From: Artocarpus heterophyllus | Lineage: Eukaryota; Streptophyta; Magnoliopsida; Rosales; Moraceae | Length of the DNA stretch: 64,000 nt | NCBI GenBank assembly: GCA_025403435.1 | Contig: CM046332.1 | Location: 9,355,903 to 9,419,902, forward strand | Direction: 5' to 3' | Part shown: piece after piece, positions 24,820 to 35,301 of the stretch | Layout of the letters: the number at the start of each line of letters is the position of its first letter | How positions within the stretch are numbered: position 1 is the stretch's first letter | Made by a program: the position numbers and the translations under genes | The notes under the pieces: generated by a model | Databases searched by the model: none | What the model was told of the DNA's origin: nothing | Seen by the model: only the letters and a program-made list of their open reading frames with translations

Positions 24820-25024
24820 TTCGGCCTGTCGAATGAAGTGTTCAGCCTGCCGATGGGGCCTGTTCGGCCTGCTGATGGTGCCTGTTCGGCCTGCCGATCA
24901 GCGAGTGATAAGATTATATGTTTTTACGCGGATCTTATCAGATATTGATCTGAACTTGATTCTATTTCAAATTTTTGAGACCTATTCTGATAAGGACTGA
25001 CCCCAGGACCAATAGCTATATAAA
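24820..25024 (+). promoter_or_regulatory. LTR-a promoter: 22-bp repeats, CCAAT and TATA box
   Basis: Four tandem units of about 22 bp beginning GTTCGGCCTG, a GC-rich island in AT-rich DNA, end about 110 bp before TATATAAA (25017-25024), which is itself preceded by CCAAT. The same layout is seen at 32180-32363 and 39828-40011 with three units. The TATA assignment is strong by position and sequence; an enhancer role for the repeats is inferred. Confidence 0.7.
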
Positions 25025-25153
25025 GGGAGTGAGTCTTATGATTTACTTAGATCAATTTGAGAGATTAAGAGTGATACTCTTCTGGTGAGCATCTGAAAAC
25101 TCCCTGAGAGCTTTTGTTCACAAATCACGAACATTAGCTTTGGGTTCTCTCTA

Positions 25154-25387
25154 TTGGTTGGAAGGAGAGTCACCGGTGGAAGAGCTATACGTGTGAGCCC
25201 ACACTCACTCCGGTTGTGGATAGAGAATAGCAAAGAAGACCAGTTGGTTGAGGCTCTTCTGGAACGTTACTTCTCTATACAGGTTGCGGAGGTTCTTCGG
25301 CACACAGAGGTTAGTAAGATCTGTCTAATTTATACATATAACATGTCAAACTTTTGTTTTGGAAATTACTCTGATATAAAATTTTAA
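25154..25387 (+). CDS. Hypothetical sense LTR frame, 77 codons
   Basis: Begins MVGRRVTGG about 130 bp after the TATA box and runs to near the LTR end, with the central stretch WIENSKEDQLVEALLERYF. Near-identical open frames occur at 32493-32726, 40141-40374, 2188-2424, 7477-7824, 19913-20218 and, shorter, 58854-59039; a diverged version (MLEGELPSGRAVRV) is at 18704-18997. It lies in the transcribed part of the LTR, so it would be an upstream frame ahead of gag. Resembles no family that I recognise. Confidence 0.25.
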   Translation: MVGRRVTGGRAIRVSPHSLRLWIENSKEDQLVEALLERYFSIQVAEVLRHTEVSKICLIYTYNMSNFCFGNYSDIKF

Positions 25388-25415
25388 AAATCCGTTGCGT
25401 ATTGTTTTTCCAACA

Positions 25416-27099
25416 ATTGGTATCAAAGCCATAGTTTTTACATAAATTTACAAGTTTGTGATCATGTTATATGCATAAATTTTGTGATCTTAATCTCTCC
25501 TATGCTTGAACTGAATTTTATATAGAGTTGGCACTCTAGGTTTCTATAAATTATATATGTTGCCATAGATTATATGGTGAATGTTTATTAATTAATTATG
25601 GTTGATTAAATCATTGTTTAATTATTTATCAATTAATTAATTTATACCGGTTATGGTTCCTTAGAGGTTAGAATGTGTATCTAGGTTTTTCATGTGATTA
25701 GATGGCAGACTATCATCTTCGTCTAGGAATTATTATTTATTTTAAATTTGTAAAGATTTTGTAATTAAATAATTATCCGGAGAAGACGGATCTAGAAGAA
25801 AGATGATGGCACCTCCTGGTATTTCCTGAGTCTCTAATTTTATGTTTTTGAATTGTTGAAAATAAAACTGATGAATTGCATTAAAATTGTATTTTTTGGA
25901 AAGAGGGTTTCTTACTCGGTCGGTATGCCAAACATCACAGTTCGGCAGGCCGATGGTCACATGCCGGCAGGCCAGACGTGTGGTCCGACAAGCCAATAGT
26001 GGGGCAAAAATATGCTGGCTCTGCTGGTAGGCCGAACTCCTAGCTCGGTATGCCGAACTTTCATGGACCGACAGGCCGATGTATCAGATCGGCAGGCCGA
26101 GGAAGCAAGATCAGCAGGCCGATCACACAGATCAGCCTGCCGACCGAGAGCTAGAGAATTTCCAGAAAAGGTGTAATTTTTTGATGCAGTTTTAATTTTA
26201 TTTTTTGGACGATTCTGAGAAACATTAAATTTCGATATGACCAAAAATATGTAGTATTCGATTCATACGGGATTGAAGACTTGAAGATGGATATTACATG
26301 AAGAAGGATACAGCTTGAGGATTCAAGGATGAAGAATCGATAAATGTCTCGATTATTCCCTTGTAATCTTAGTTTTCTATTCTCTAGGGTGGAATCATAA
26401 TATTACGGTTATTATTATTTTGCTTGTAGCTTTGCTTGTTTGCATTATAATATAATTTGCCATGTATATTGATAACATGTCATATAGAATAGGGAGTGCC
26501 ACTCATGTTAAAATTTTTCATGCATATTCTTAAAATAAAACCTTGATTTCAAAATATTGAGTGGGAGAAGGTTTTCAAAGAGAGGACCTAAGGCCTCCAT
26601 CATTGGTCCTATAGGCAGAACATGGTGGTCCCGACCCCTAGGAAGGGATTTCTATCATGTACCAGATTGGATATCTGAAAGGATAAGGTGTTTTAGCATG
26701 ATTTATGGTTGCACACCCCTAGGTGGTGATTATAAATCATGGATAAAATATTGAAACGATAGTTATACACTCACGTTAATTTTATTATTAACCTCCCCTA
26801 TGATCTCTGTTAATAAAATTAATGGCCATGGAAACGATTATTAATATATGCTGGATCATACGGGTCCTGGATGGAATATATTAATCAGGAGGGGATCTGT
26901 GTTCCTGATTGAATGTGGCATGACTCCCCTAGGAGCTTGTTGAATTTTGAGTTTGGAATTATCGTTGTAAGGTTGTGATATTTTCAAGGTTTTGACACAT
27001 AAACACATTTGTATGATTTTACATGATTGTGTTATCTTACTAAACTATTATTATATGTTTGCTTATATTTGGTATATGATTCTTTATTTTAGATTGAAA
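25416..27099 (+). other. Array unit 1: leader and PBS
   Basis: The PBS 25418-25430 reads TGGTATCAAAGCC (one mismatch to tRNA-iMet). GC-rich 22-bp repeats lie at about 25917-26150 (roughly eight). The CCTAGG stem-loop domain is at about 26570-26950, with one CCTAGG mutated to CCTATG near 26806. Candidate intron 25819-27092 (CTG/GTATTTCC to TTTTAG). A tiny frame MMAPPGIS overlaps the donor. Confidence 0.75.
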
Positions 27100-27654
27100 A
27101 TGTCTAAAAATGCTTTATCATCGATACTTGACAAAAACCAATTAACCGATGAGAATTATAACGATTAGAAACAGAGCCGACATCGATATTGGTCATGGGT
27201 CACCTCGCTGAGGCTCAAACCAATGGAGCCGACATCGATGCTGAAACTCAGATGACTATGGTCTTTGAGACTCTGTCTTCCATTTAGAGCTACTTTTAAT
27301 TTAAGCAATAGATGGGATATGACCTTAACAGAACTGATGAAACAGTTACAGGAGTTCGAACTACTGATCAGGGAGTCTCCTGCGGGTGGTGAGGCCAACA
27401 TGGTAGCTGCTTTTGGTTCCAATCCTAACTTAGGGAATGGAAAGAAGCAACGGGCCAAGAATGGGAAGTCTTCTATTCCTACTGCTACCAAGAGCAAGAA
27501 GAAGAAGAAGAAGAACCCAAAGAAACTTAAGTGCTTCTTCTGGGGAAAGGTCAAGCATATCAAGAAGCATTGTAAGGACTTCCTTTCCAAAGGAGGTAGG
27601 TGTGATCTTCTATATTTAGAAACTTGTTTGGTTGAGGAATCCAATGACATCTAG
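27100..27654 (+). pseudogene. Array unit 1: gag with large internal deletion
   Basis: The ATG at 27100 is followed after about 22 codons by TAG (NYND then stop). About 350 bp of gag present in unit 2 is missing near 27175, and a smaller gap lies near 27283. The C-terminal part 27265-27654 stays open to TAG 27652-27654. The zinc knuckle reads CFFWGKVKHIKKHC: the second Cys is Trp, exactly as in unit 2. Confidence 0.88.
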
Positions 27655-29198
27655 GTCATAGATTCTGGTGCAACTACTCATGTTTGTGTTTCTCTGCAGG
27701 GGTTCAAAGAAACGAGAAGTCTACTTCATGAGGACTTAACGCTTCGGATGGGCGATGGATCCTTGGTCTCAGCGAAAGCAGTGGGAGACATCCATCTTTA
27801 TTTTGATAATTATAGGAATTTATTTTTGCAAGATTGTTTTTATGTTCCTAAATTTAAAAGGAATTTAATTTCTGTATCTTATTTATTTAAAGACTCCTAT
27901 GTGGTATCTTTTAATGAAAAAGTGGTGATTCGCAAAAACAAATCTTTTATCTATTCTGGATAGATGCAAAATAATCTATATTTTATCAAACCTAAGATGG
28001 ACTTAGTGCTTAATGCTGAGATAAATGATAATGACTCTAAAAGACTTAAAACTTCTCACTCTAATAAGACTTATATTTGGCATTTGCGCCTTGGTCATAT
28101 TAGCCTGAATAGGATTCAAAGGTTAGTAAGGGATAGACCTTTAAATCACTAAAAGGTGGAATCTATACCTCAATGTGAATCTTGTTTGAAGGGTAAAATG
28201 ACCAAAAGACCATACGGGTCTAAGGGCAATAGGGCCGAAGGGGTTCTAGAACTTGTGCACAGTGATGTTTGCGGACCGATGGACATCCGAGCACGAGGAG
28301 GGTATGAGTACTTCGTCACTTTTATTGACGATTACTCAAGATATGGGTATGTGTACCTAATGCACCACAAAAGTGAAACTTTTGACAAGTTTAGGGAGTT
28401 TCGGGCTGAAGTGGAAAAGCAATTGGGTAGACCCATAAAGGCACTTCGATTTGATCGAGGTGGGGAATACCTTTCTGATGAGTTCTTGAGACACTTGTTA
28501 GAGAATGGGATTTTATCCCATTTGACTGCGTCGGGCACTCCGCAGCAGAATGGCATAGAGGAGAGAAGGAATAGGACTTTGTTGGACATGATTAGATCCA
28601 TGATGAGTTATTCATCATTGCCTTTATCCTTTTGGGGATATGCACTACAAACTGCATGTTATCTTTTGAACAATGTGCCTTTAAAATTGGTCCCTAAAAC
28701 TCCTCACGAGTTGTGGACGAGTAGGAAGACATCCTTAAACCATATTCGCATATGGGGATGTCCAGCTTATGTCTTGTTTAAGGATCCGAATAAGTTGGAA
28801 GCACGTTCGGAAGTTTGCAAGTTTGTAGGATATCCAAAAGGGACTAAGGGGGTTATTTTTATAAACCAAAGGAAAATAAAGTCGTGGTTTCAACTAATGC
28901 AACTTTCCTTGAGGAGAGTTACATGGATGACTTTAAACCTCGAAGCAAAGTGGTGCTTGAGGAGTTAAGGGGTGATCCGTTCACTCTGGAGGTTCTGAAC
29001 AAAACCATTCTGATTGGTGTAGAAAAACCAAACAAACTTGAACAACAACCTCAGGGGCTTCGGCGTAGTGGGAGGATCGGTTGTCAACCTGAGAGGTATA
29101 TGTTCAATGGGGAGGTCTTTATGGCTGAACCGGATGAACATGACAGGGATCCTTATACTTACGCAGAAGCTATGGAGGATGTTGATTCAAGACTCTAG
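27655..29198 (+). pseudogene. Array unit 1: protease and integrase (broken)
   Basis: Protease active-site segment DSGATTHVC near 27661 (Asn of the usual TNHVC changed to Thr). Stops at 27961 (TAG) and 28150 (TAA). Integrase 28156-28860 carries [36 protein letters not shown] and the Glu in NGIEERRN; a one-base loss in the run of G near 28850 shifts the frame, and it resumes at 28884-29198. It ends at TAG 29196-29198, a stop shared with other copies. Confidence 0.88.
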
Positions 29199-30728
29199 AC
29201 AGAGGCCATGAACATAGAGATGAAGTCTATGGAGACTAATCGGGTCTAGGATCTTGTGGATCTTCCCGAAGGGGTAAAACCCATAGGGTATAAGTGGATC
29301 TACAAGAGGAAAAGAGGAGTGGATGGAAAGGTCAAAACCTTTAAGGCTAGACTGGTAGCTAAGGGTTATACGCAAAAGGAAGGAATCGATTATGAGGAAA
29401 CCTTTTCACCTGTAGCCATGCTTAAGTCCATCCGGATTCTCTTGTCCATAGCTGCTGCTCTCGACTATGAGATTTGACAGATGGATGTCAAGACGTCTTT
29501 TCTAAATGGCTATCCTGATGAGTCCATCTATATGGAACAACCAGATGGGTTCAAGATTGCAGGTCAAGAGGGTAAGGTTTGTAAGCTGTTAAAGTCAATT
29601 TATGGACTTAAGCAAGCTTCTCGTTCCTGGAACATAAGATTTAATCAAGTGATCAAGACTTATGGGTTCTCACAAAATGTGGATGAACCATGTGTTTACA
29701 AACACATTAAGAATGGAAAGGTGGTTTTTCTATTGCTCTATGTAGATGACATTCTGCTAATTGGCAATGACGTTGGGGCATTGTCATCAGTCAAATTATG
29801 GTTGACCAAGCAGTTTGACATGAAGGACTTAGGTGAGGCTAATTTTGTTCTCTGTATCCAGATCTTTTGGGATAGGAAGAACAAAATGATAACTTTGTCT
29901 CAGGTTGGCTACATAGATAAAATTCTCAGGAGGTTTGCAATGCAGGATTCCAAGAAAGGTGGGCAACCATCTAGGTCTGGAATTACTCTTTCTAAGAAAG
30001 ACTCACCAAAGTCTTATGAAGAAAGAGAATACATGAAGAAGGTGCCTTATGCTTCGACAGTGGGTAGTCTCATGTATGCCATGCTTTGCACACGACCGGA
30101 TATTAGCTATGCGATCGGGATTGTAAGTCGATTTCAGGCGGATCCAGGACCGAACCATTGGGTTATGGTAAAGCATATTTTCAAGTACCCGAGAAGGACT
30201 CGAGGGTATATGCTTGTGTATTCAGGTGAGGACTTAACTCCTCTAGGATACACTGACACGGATTTTTAATCCTATCTGGATTCTAGAAAATCGACTTCGA
30301 GGTTTGTGTTTACTCTGGGTGGCGGTGCCATCAGTTGGAGAAGTGCGAAGCAAGATTGCACTTTTGATTCAACGATGGAGGCCGAGTATGTGGCGGCTAT
30401 TGATACTTCGAAAGAAGCAGTGTGGCTCTGCAAGTTCCTTGGGGATCTTGAGGTTGTTCCTGGTATGGATAAAGCGGTATCCCTATACTGTGACAACAGT
30501 GCGGTGGTAGCTAATGCTAAGGAACCAAGATTTCACAAGAAGAGTAAGCATATTGATCGGAAGTATCATGTGATAAAAAACTTCGTTGAGGGCGGGCATG
30601 TCACGGTGTGCAAGATCACGTCAGAGGACAATTTAGCTGATCTATTTACGAAGACACTTACAGGGAGAGTCTTCGAGAGGCATGTGGAAGCTCTGGGGAT
30701 GCAAAATTTGCTGTATTTACTCACTTAG
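29199..30728 (+). pseudogene. Array unit 1: reverse transcriptase and RNase H (broken)
   Basis: Reverse transcriptase with [36 protein letters not shown] and an intact YVDD box (about 29740). Stops: TAG 29247-29249, TGA near 29476 and TAA 30267-30269. RNase H 30306-30728 is open with GGGAISWRSAKQ and MEAEYVAA and ends QNLLYLLT just before the PPT. Confidence 0.88.
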
Positions 30729-30733
30729 TGCAA

Positions 30734-30742
30734 GTGGGAGAT
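30734..30742 (+). other. Polypurine tract, unit 1
   Basis: GTGGGAGAT immediately before TGTTAGAC of LTR-b, the expected plus-strand primer position. The equivalent for unit 2 is 38382-38390. Confidence 0.85.
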
Positions 30743-32754
30743 TGTTAGACATGTATGCTCTAAGGAGTAAAAATGTAATACGTTTTTAGAGACATTTTTA
30801 TCAATAAAGAATTTATTCATTTATATAAACCAAATCTTGTCCTCTTTACGTTCATATTTTTTGAATATATGTTAAGCAAACAGTAGTCTGAGACTGTCGG
30901 TCTAAACCTTAAGAATTAGGCACATGATGGACTGATTATGTGGAAGACACGATTCTTAAGGTGATGGTCTAAAGCATATGATCCGCAATCAAGGGAATAA
31001 AGTTGGGCGCTTTATTCATGTAAAGATTGTTATGTTGTCTATATCTCTTTTGGGAGATGGTTTGTCTTGACCATCAGAGTTGGACTCCGTGAATAGAAAC
31101 ATTAGCACATTGTCATAGGTGACGATGTGTTGGATCAGGACATAAAGTGAATTGATTTGGATTAATAATTCTGTCTCGGCAAATCGATTCACTTTAGACA
31201 ATCATTTGTTTTGTATCTTAATCCTGAGATGGATAGTGGGCCCGTTGTCTCTACTTGTGTCTTTTGATGTACCAAAGGGTGACTCCCACATCTCAATAGT
31301 GGTATGCATACCGGTACATTAGAGGCATGACTCTTGATCGCGTAGACTTGTTATTCATAGATATGGAATCCATAGCTCCTCTTTATGAGTAATGATATCC
31401 TCTTATATGCGTTGTCCTGTAATTGGAAAAGTGGAGCGCTCAACCATTTGGATACATAGGTGTAAACAAATGGTATACTATCTTTGGATAGTAAGTTTTC
31501 TAATGGTGAGACGATGGAATGTAAGATAAAAATAATTGGGACGGTAAGACAGAACTTGTCCTTAAGCCGATTATGGATTTTCATATGGGGATATGATACA
31601 CTATGATATGTCATAGAGACTTAGCTATACAAGCTTCGTAATTCTATAAAGTTCGAGAGTGCAGCTCCAAGCTTTTAGTGGAGTAGCGTTGGAGTTGATA
31701 ATTATAAAATGTATATCTGGGATATTGGGTTTTATAATTATCATGAGCTTGAATTTTATAGGTCAATTTTGATCCCCTTTGCTAGCTCACAAAATCCTGT
31801 AACGACACGGAGTGCTTTTTCAATAATTGGTGACTTATGTTGGATTTATCAGATTGGTTTAAAATTTGGAAGAATTAAATAATTCATGTCTATTTATCGG
31901 TTAAATTAATTTTGCAAGAAATTAGTTCAAGTTAAACTTGTTGAATTATTGTGATCAGATTATTCTTGTCTGTTTATCGGTTGATTTAATTTTGAATAAA
32001 TTAGATCAAGATAAACTTGTAGAATTATTGTGAATTGATTTATTTTCTTAGAAATTGTCTTGATAAAGTTTGTTTTGATCAGATAACTTCTCTATTGGGT
32101 TATTTGAATCAAAACTGAGACTTTATCCTATAGAATCTCGGGTGAAAAATAAAAGATTCACGAAGATTTTTTTGCGGGAGTTTGGCCTGTCGAATGACAT
32201 GTTCGGCCTGCCGATGGGGCCTGTTCGGCCTGCCGATCAGCAAGTGATAAGATTACGCGTTTTTACGCAGATCTTATCAGATATTGATTCGAACTTGATT
32301 CTGTTTCAAATTTTTGAGACCTATTCTGATAAGGACTGACCCCAGGACCAATAGCTATATAAAGGGAGTGAGTCTCATGATTTACCTAGACCAATTTGAG
32401 AGATTAAGAGTGATATTCTTCTGGTGAGCATCTGAAAACTCTCTGAGAGCTTTTGTTCACAAATCACGAACATTAGCTTTGGGTTCTCTCTATTGGTTGG
32501 AAGGAGAGTCACCGGTGGAAGAGCTGTACGTGTGAGCCCACACTCACTTCAGTTGTGGATAGAGAATAGCAAAGAAGACCAGTTGGTTGAGGCTCTTCTG
32601 GAACGTTACTTCTCTACACAGGTTGCGGAGGTTCTTTGGCACACAGAGGTTAGTAAGATCTGTCTAATTTATACATATAACATGTCAAACTTGTGTTTTG
32701 AAAATTACTCTGATATAAAATTTTAAAATTTCGCTGCGCATTGTTTTTCCAACA
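30743..32754 (+). repeat. Array LTR-b, shared between units 1 and 2 (2012 bp)
   Basis: TGTTAGACAT to CCAACA. It is preceded by a PPT and followed directly by PBS 32757-32769, so it functions as both 3' and 5' LTR. Three GC-rich 22-bp units (about 32180-32245), TATATAAA at 32356, sense frame 32493-32726. Closer to LTR-c than to LTR-a. Confidence 0.92.
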
Positions 32755-33166
32755 ATTGGTATCAAAGCCATAGTTTTTACATAAATTTACAAGTTTGTGG
32801 TCATGTTATATGCATAAATTTTGTGATCTTAATCTCTCCTATGCTTGAATTGAATTTTATAGAGAATTGACACTCTAGGTTTCTATAAATTATATATGTT
32901 GCCATGGATTATATGGTGAATGTTTATTAATTAATTATGGTTGATTAAATCATTATTTAATTATTTATTAATTAATTAATTTTTACCAGTTATGGTTCCT
33001 TAGAGGTTAGAATGTGTATTTAGGTTTTTCATGTAATTAGATGGCGAACTATCCGGAGAATAATCTCCGTCTAGGAATTATTATTTATTTTAAATTTGTA
33101 AAGATTTTGTAATTAAATAATTATCCGGAGAAGACGGATCTAGAAGAAAGATGATGGTACCTCCAG

Positions 33167-34409
33167 GTATTTCCTGAGTCTCTAATTTTATGTTTTTGAT
33201 TTGTTGAAAATAAAATTGATGAATTGCATTAAAATTGTATTTTTTGGAAAGAGGGTTTTCAGTTCGGTCGACATGCCGAACATCACAGTTCGGTAGGCCG
33301 ATGGTCACATGCCGGTAGGCCGGACGTGTGGTCCGACAGGCCGACAATGGGGCAAAAATAGGCTGGCTCTGCCGACCGGCTGAACTCCTAGTTCGACATG
33401 CTGAACTTTCGTGGACCGGCAAGCCGATCACACAGATAGGCCTGCCGACCGAGAGCTGGAGAATTTCCAAAAAAGGTGCAATTTTTTGGTGCAGTTTTAA
33501 TTTTATTTTTTGGACGATTCTAAGAAACATTAAATTTGGATATGACCGGAAATATGTAGTATTCGATTCATACAGGATTGAAGACTTGAAGATGGATATT
33601 ACTTGAAGAATGATACAGCTTGAGGATTCGAGGATGAAGAATCGATAAATGTCTCGATTATTCTCTTGTAATCTTAGTTTTCTATTCTCTAGGCTGGAAT
33701 CATAATATTACGGTTATTATTATTTTGCTTGTAGCTTTACTTTATTGCTTTGCTTGTTTGCATTATAATATAATTTGCCATGTATATTGATAACATGTCA
33801 TATAGAATAGGCAGTGCCGCTCATATTAAAATTGTTCATGCATATTCTTAAAATAAAACCTTGATTTCAAAATATTGAGTGGGAGAAGGTTTTTGAAGAG
33901 AGGACCTAAGGCCTCCATCGTTGGTCCATAGGCAGAACATGGTGGTCCCGACCCCTAGGAAGAGATTTCTATCATGTACCAGATTGGATCTCTAAAAGGA
34001 TAAGGTATTTTAGCATGATTTATGGTTGTACACCCCTAGGTGGTGATTAAAAATCATGGATAAAATATTAAAACAATGGTTATACACTCACATTAATTTT
34101 ATTATTAACCTCCCCTAGGAGCTCTGTTAATAAAATTAATGGCCAAAGAAACGATTATTAATATATGCTGGATCATATGTGTCCTGGATGGAATATATTA
34201 ATCAGGAGGGGATCCGTGTTCCTGATTGAATTTGGCATGACTCCCCTAGGAGCTTGTTGAATTCTGAGTTTGGAATTATTGTTGTAAGGTTGTGATATTT
34301 TCAAGGTTTTGACACATAAACACATTTGTATGATTTTACATGATTGTGTTATCTTACTAAACTATTATTATATGTTTGCTTATATTTGGTATATGATTCT
34401 TTATTGTAG
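33167..34409 (+). other. Candidate leader intron (unit 2)
   Basis: Donor CTCCAG/GTATTTCC at 33166/33167 and acceptor TTTATTGTAG at 34400-34409, eight bases before the gag ATG. Both sites recur at the matching places in every Copia-A copy with a leader (intron spans 25819-27092 and, on the minus strand, 533-1753) and, somewhat altered, in A2. Splicing would remove the GC-rich repeats and the stem-loop domain. Inferred from sequence only. Confidence 0.4.
33901..34264 (+). ncRNA. Structured leader RNA domain with CCCCTAGG-tipped stem-loops
   Basis: Consecutive inverted repeats: 33937-33977 (ACATG..CATGT), 34015-34057 (ATGATTTA..TAAAAATCAT), 34091-34141 (a 16-bp arm CATTAATTTTATTAAC with one 3-base bulge), about 34157-34202 (ATTAATATAT..ATATATTAAT), about 34199-34227 (AATCAGGA..TCCTGATT) and 34228-34264 (GAATTTGGCA pairing TGTTGAATTC with three G-U pairs). 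Four of them place CCCCTAGG at the tip (33954, 34035, 34114 and 34245), where CACC/GGTG or CTCC/GGAG can close a CCTA loop. It is part of the element transcript, not a separate gene. Confidence 0.6.
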
Positions 34410-34416
34410 ATTGAAA

Positions 34417-35301
34417 ATGTCTAAAAACGCTTTATCATCGATACTTGACAAAAACCAATTAACCGGTGAGAATTATAACGATTGGAAACGGAAACTGGAT
34501 ATCGTCCTATCCTTTGAGAAACTGAAATATGTACTGACAACCCCTTGTCCTCCTGAGCCTATGAAAGACACAAGTAATGAGCAATTCCAAGCGTACGATC
34601 GCTGGAAAGATGCTAATGATCAGGCCCACTGCTATGTTATGGCCAACATGAACAACGTGCTACAGGCTCAACATCGGGATTATGAGACTGCGAAGCAGAT
34701 CTTGGATAATCTTGAGAACAAGTTTGGAGGCCAGGCCATAACAAAGCGGCAAGGGGCGCTTCGAAAACTCTTAAACTGTAGACAGAGAACGGGGACATCT
34801 GTAAAGGAGCACATGAAGTTAGTCATGGGTCACCTCGCTGAGGCTCAAACCAATGGAGCTGACATCGATGCTGAAACTCAGATGACTATGGTCTTTGAGA
34901 CTCTGTCTAAGGAATTTATTTCATTTAGAGTTACTTTTAATTTAAGCAATAGACGGGATATGACCTTACTAGAACTGATAAAACAGTTACAGGAGTTTGA
35001 ACTACTGATCAGGGAGTCTCCTGCTGATGGTGAGGCCAACATGGTAGCTGCTTCTGGTTCCAATCCTAACTTAGGGAATGGAAAGAAGCAACGGGCCAAG
35101 AATGGGAAGTCTTCTATTCCTGCTGCTACCAAGAGCAAGAAGAAGAAGAAGAAGAAGAAGAACCCAAAGAAGCTTAAGTGCTTCTTCTGGGGAAAGGTCA
35201 AGCATATCAAGAAGCATTGTAAGGACTTCCTTTCCAAAGGAGGTAGGTGTGATCTTCTATATTTAGAAACTTGTTTGGTTGAGGAATCCAATGACATCTA
35301 G
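34417..35301 (+). pseudogene. Array unit 2: gag, ends at in-frame TAG
   Basis: A full-length copia gag (294 codons) that would form the particle shell and bind RNA. MSKNALSSILDKNQLTGENY at the start, then AYDRWKDAN, AHCYVMANMN, GGQAITKRQGALRKLL, a Lys-rich stretch and a zinc knuckle near codon 255. The knuckle reads CFFWGKVKHIKKHC: the second Cys is Trp and a Gly is Lys, so zinc binding should be lost. The TAG at 35299-35301 replaces the Trp just before the protease; the protease follows in the same frame. Confidence 0.9.

Larger units (their letters stand above)
23384..25415 (+). repeat. Array LTR-a (2032 bp)
   Basis: TGTTAGACAT to CCAACA. AATAAA lies about 55 bp in, there are four units of the 22-bp GC-rich repeat (24820-24905), CCAATAGC then TATATAAA at 25017, and the sense frame 25154-25387. 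The short antisense frames 23656-23841 and 23990-24253 lie in its first 900 bp. LTR-b and LTR-c share several bases against this copy (for example CACTTC near the sense frame), so it is the outlier of the three. Confidence 0.92.
32755..34416 (+). other. Array unit 2: leader and PBS
   Basis: PBS 32757-32769 (TGGTATCAAAGCC). GC-rich repeats at 33262-33450, about two units fewer than unit 1. Stem-loop domain 33901-34264. gag begins at 34417. Upstream in-frame codons from 34309 are open but lie inside the candidate intron, so the MSKNALSS start is preferred. Confidence 0.78.

Noticed and set aside
25917..26150. CRISPR-like array of short GC-rich repeats
   Set aside because: Spacing is only about 10 bp, the units are degenerate, there are no cas genes, and the setting is a plant LTR element.
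34309..34416. Longer gag start in unit 2 (36 extra codons)
   Set aside because: The extension lies in AT-rich leader inside the candidate intron, and the equivalent in other copies is broken; MSKNALSS matches the usual copia gag start.
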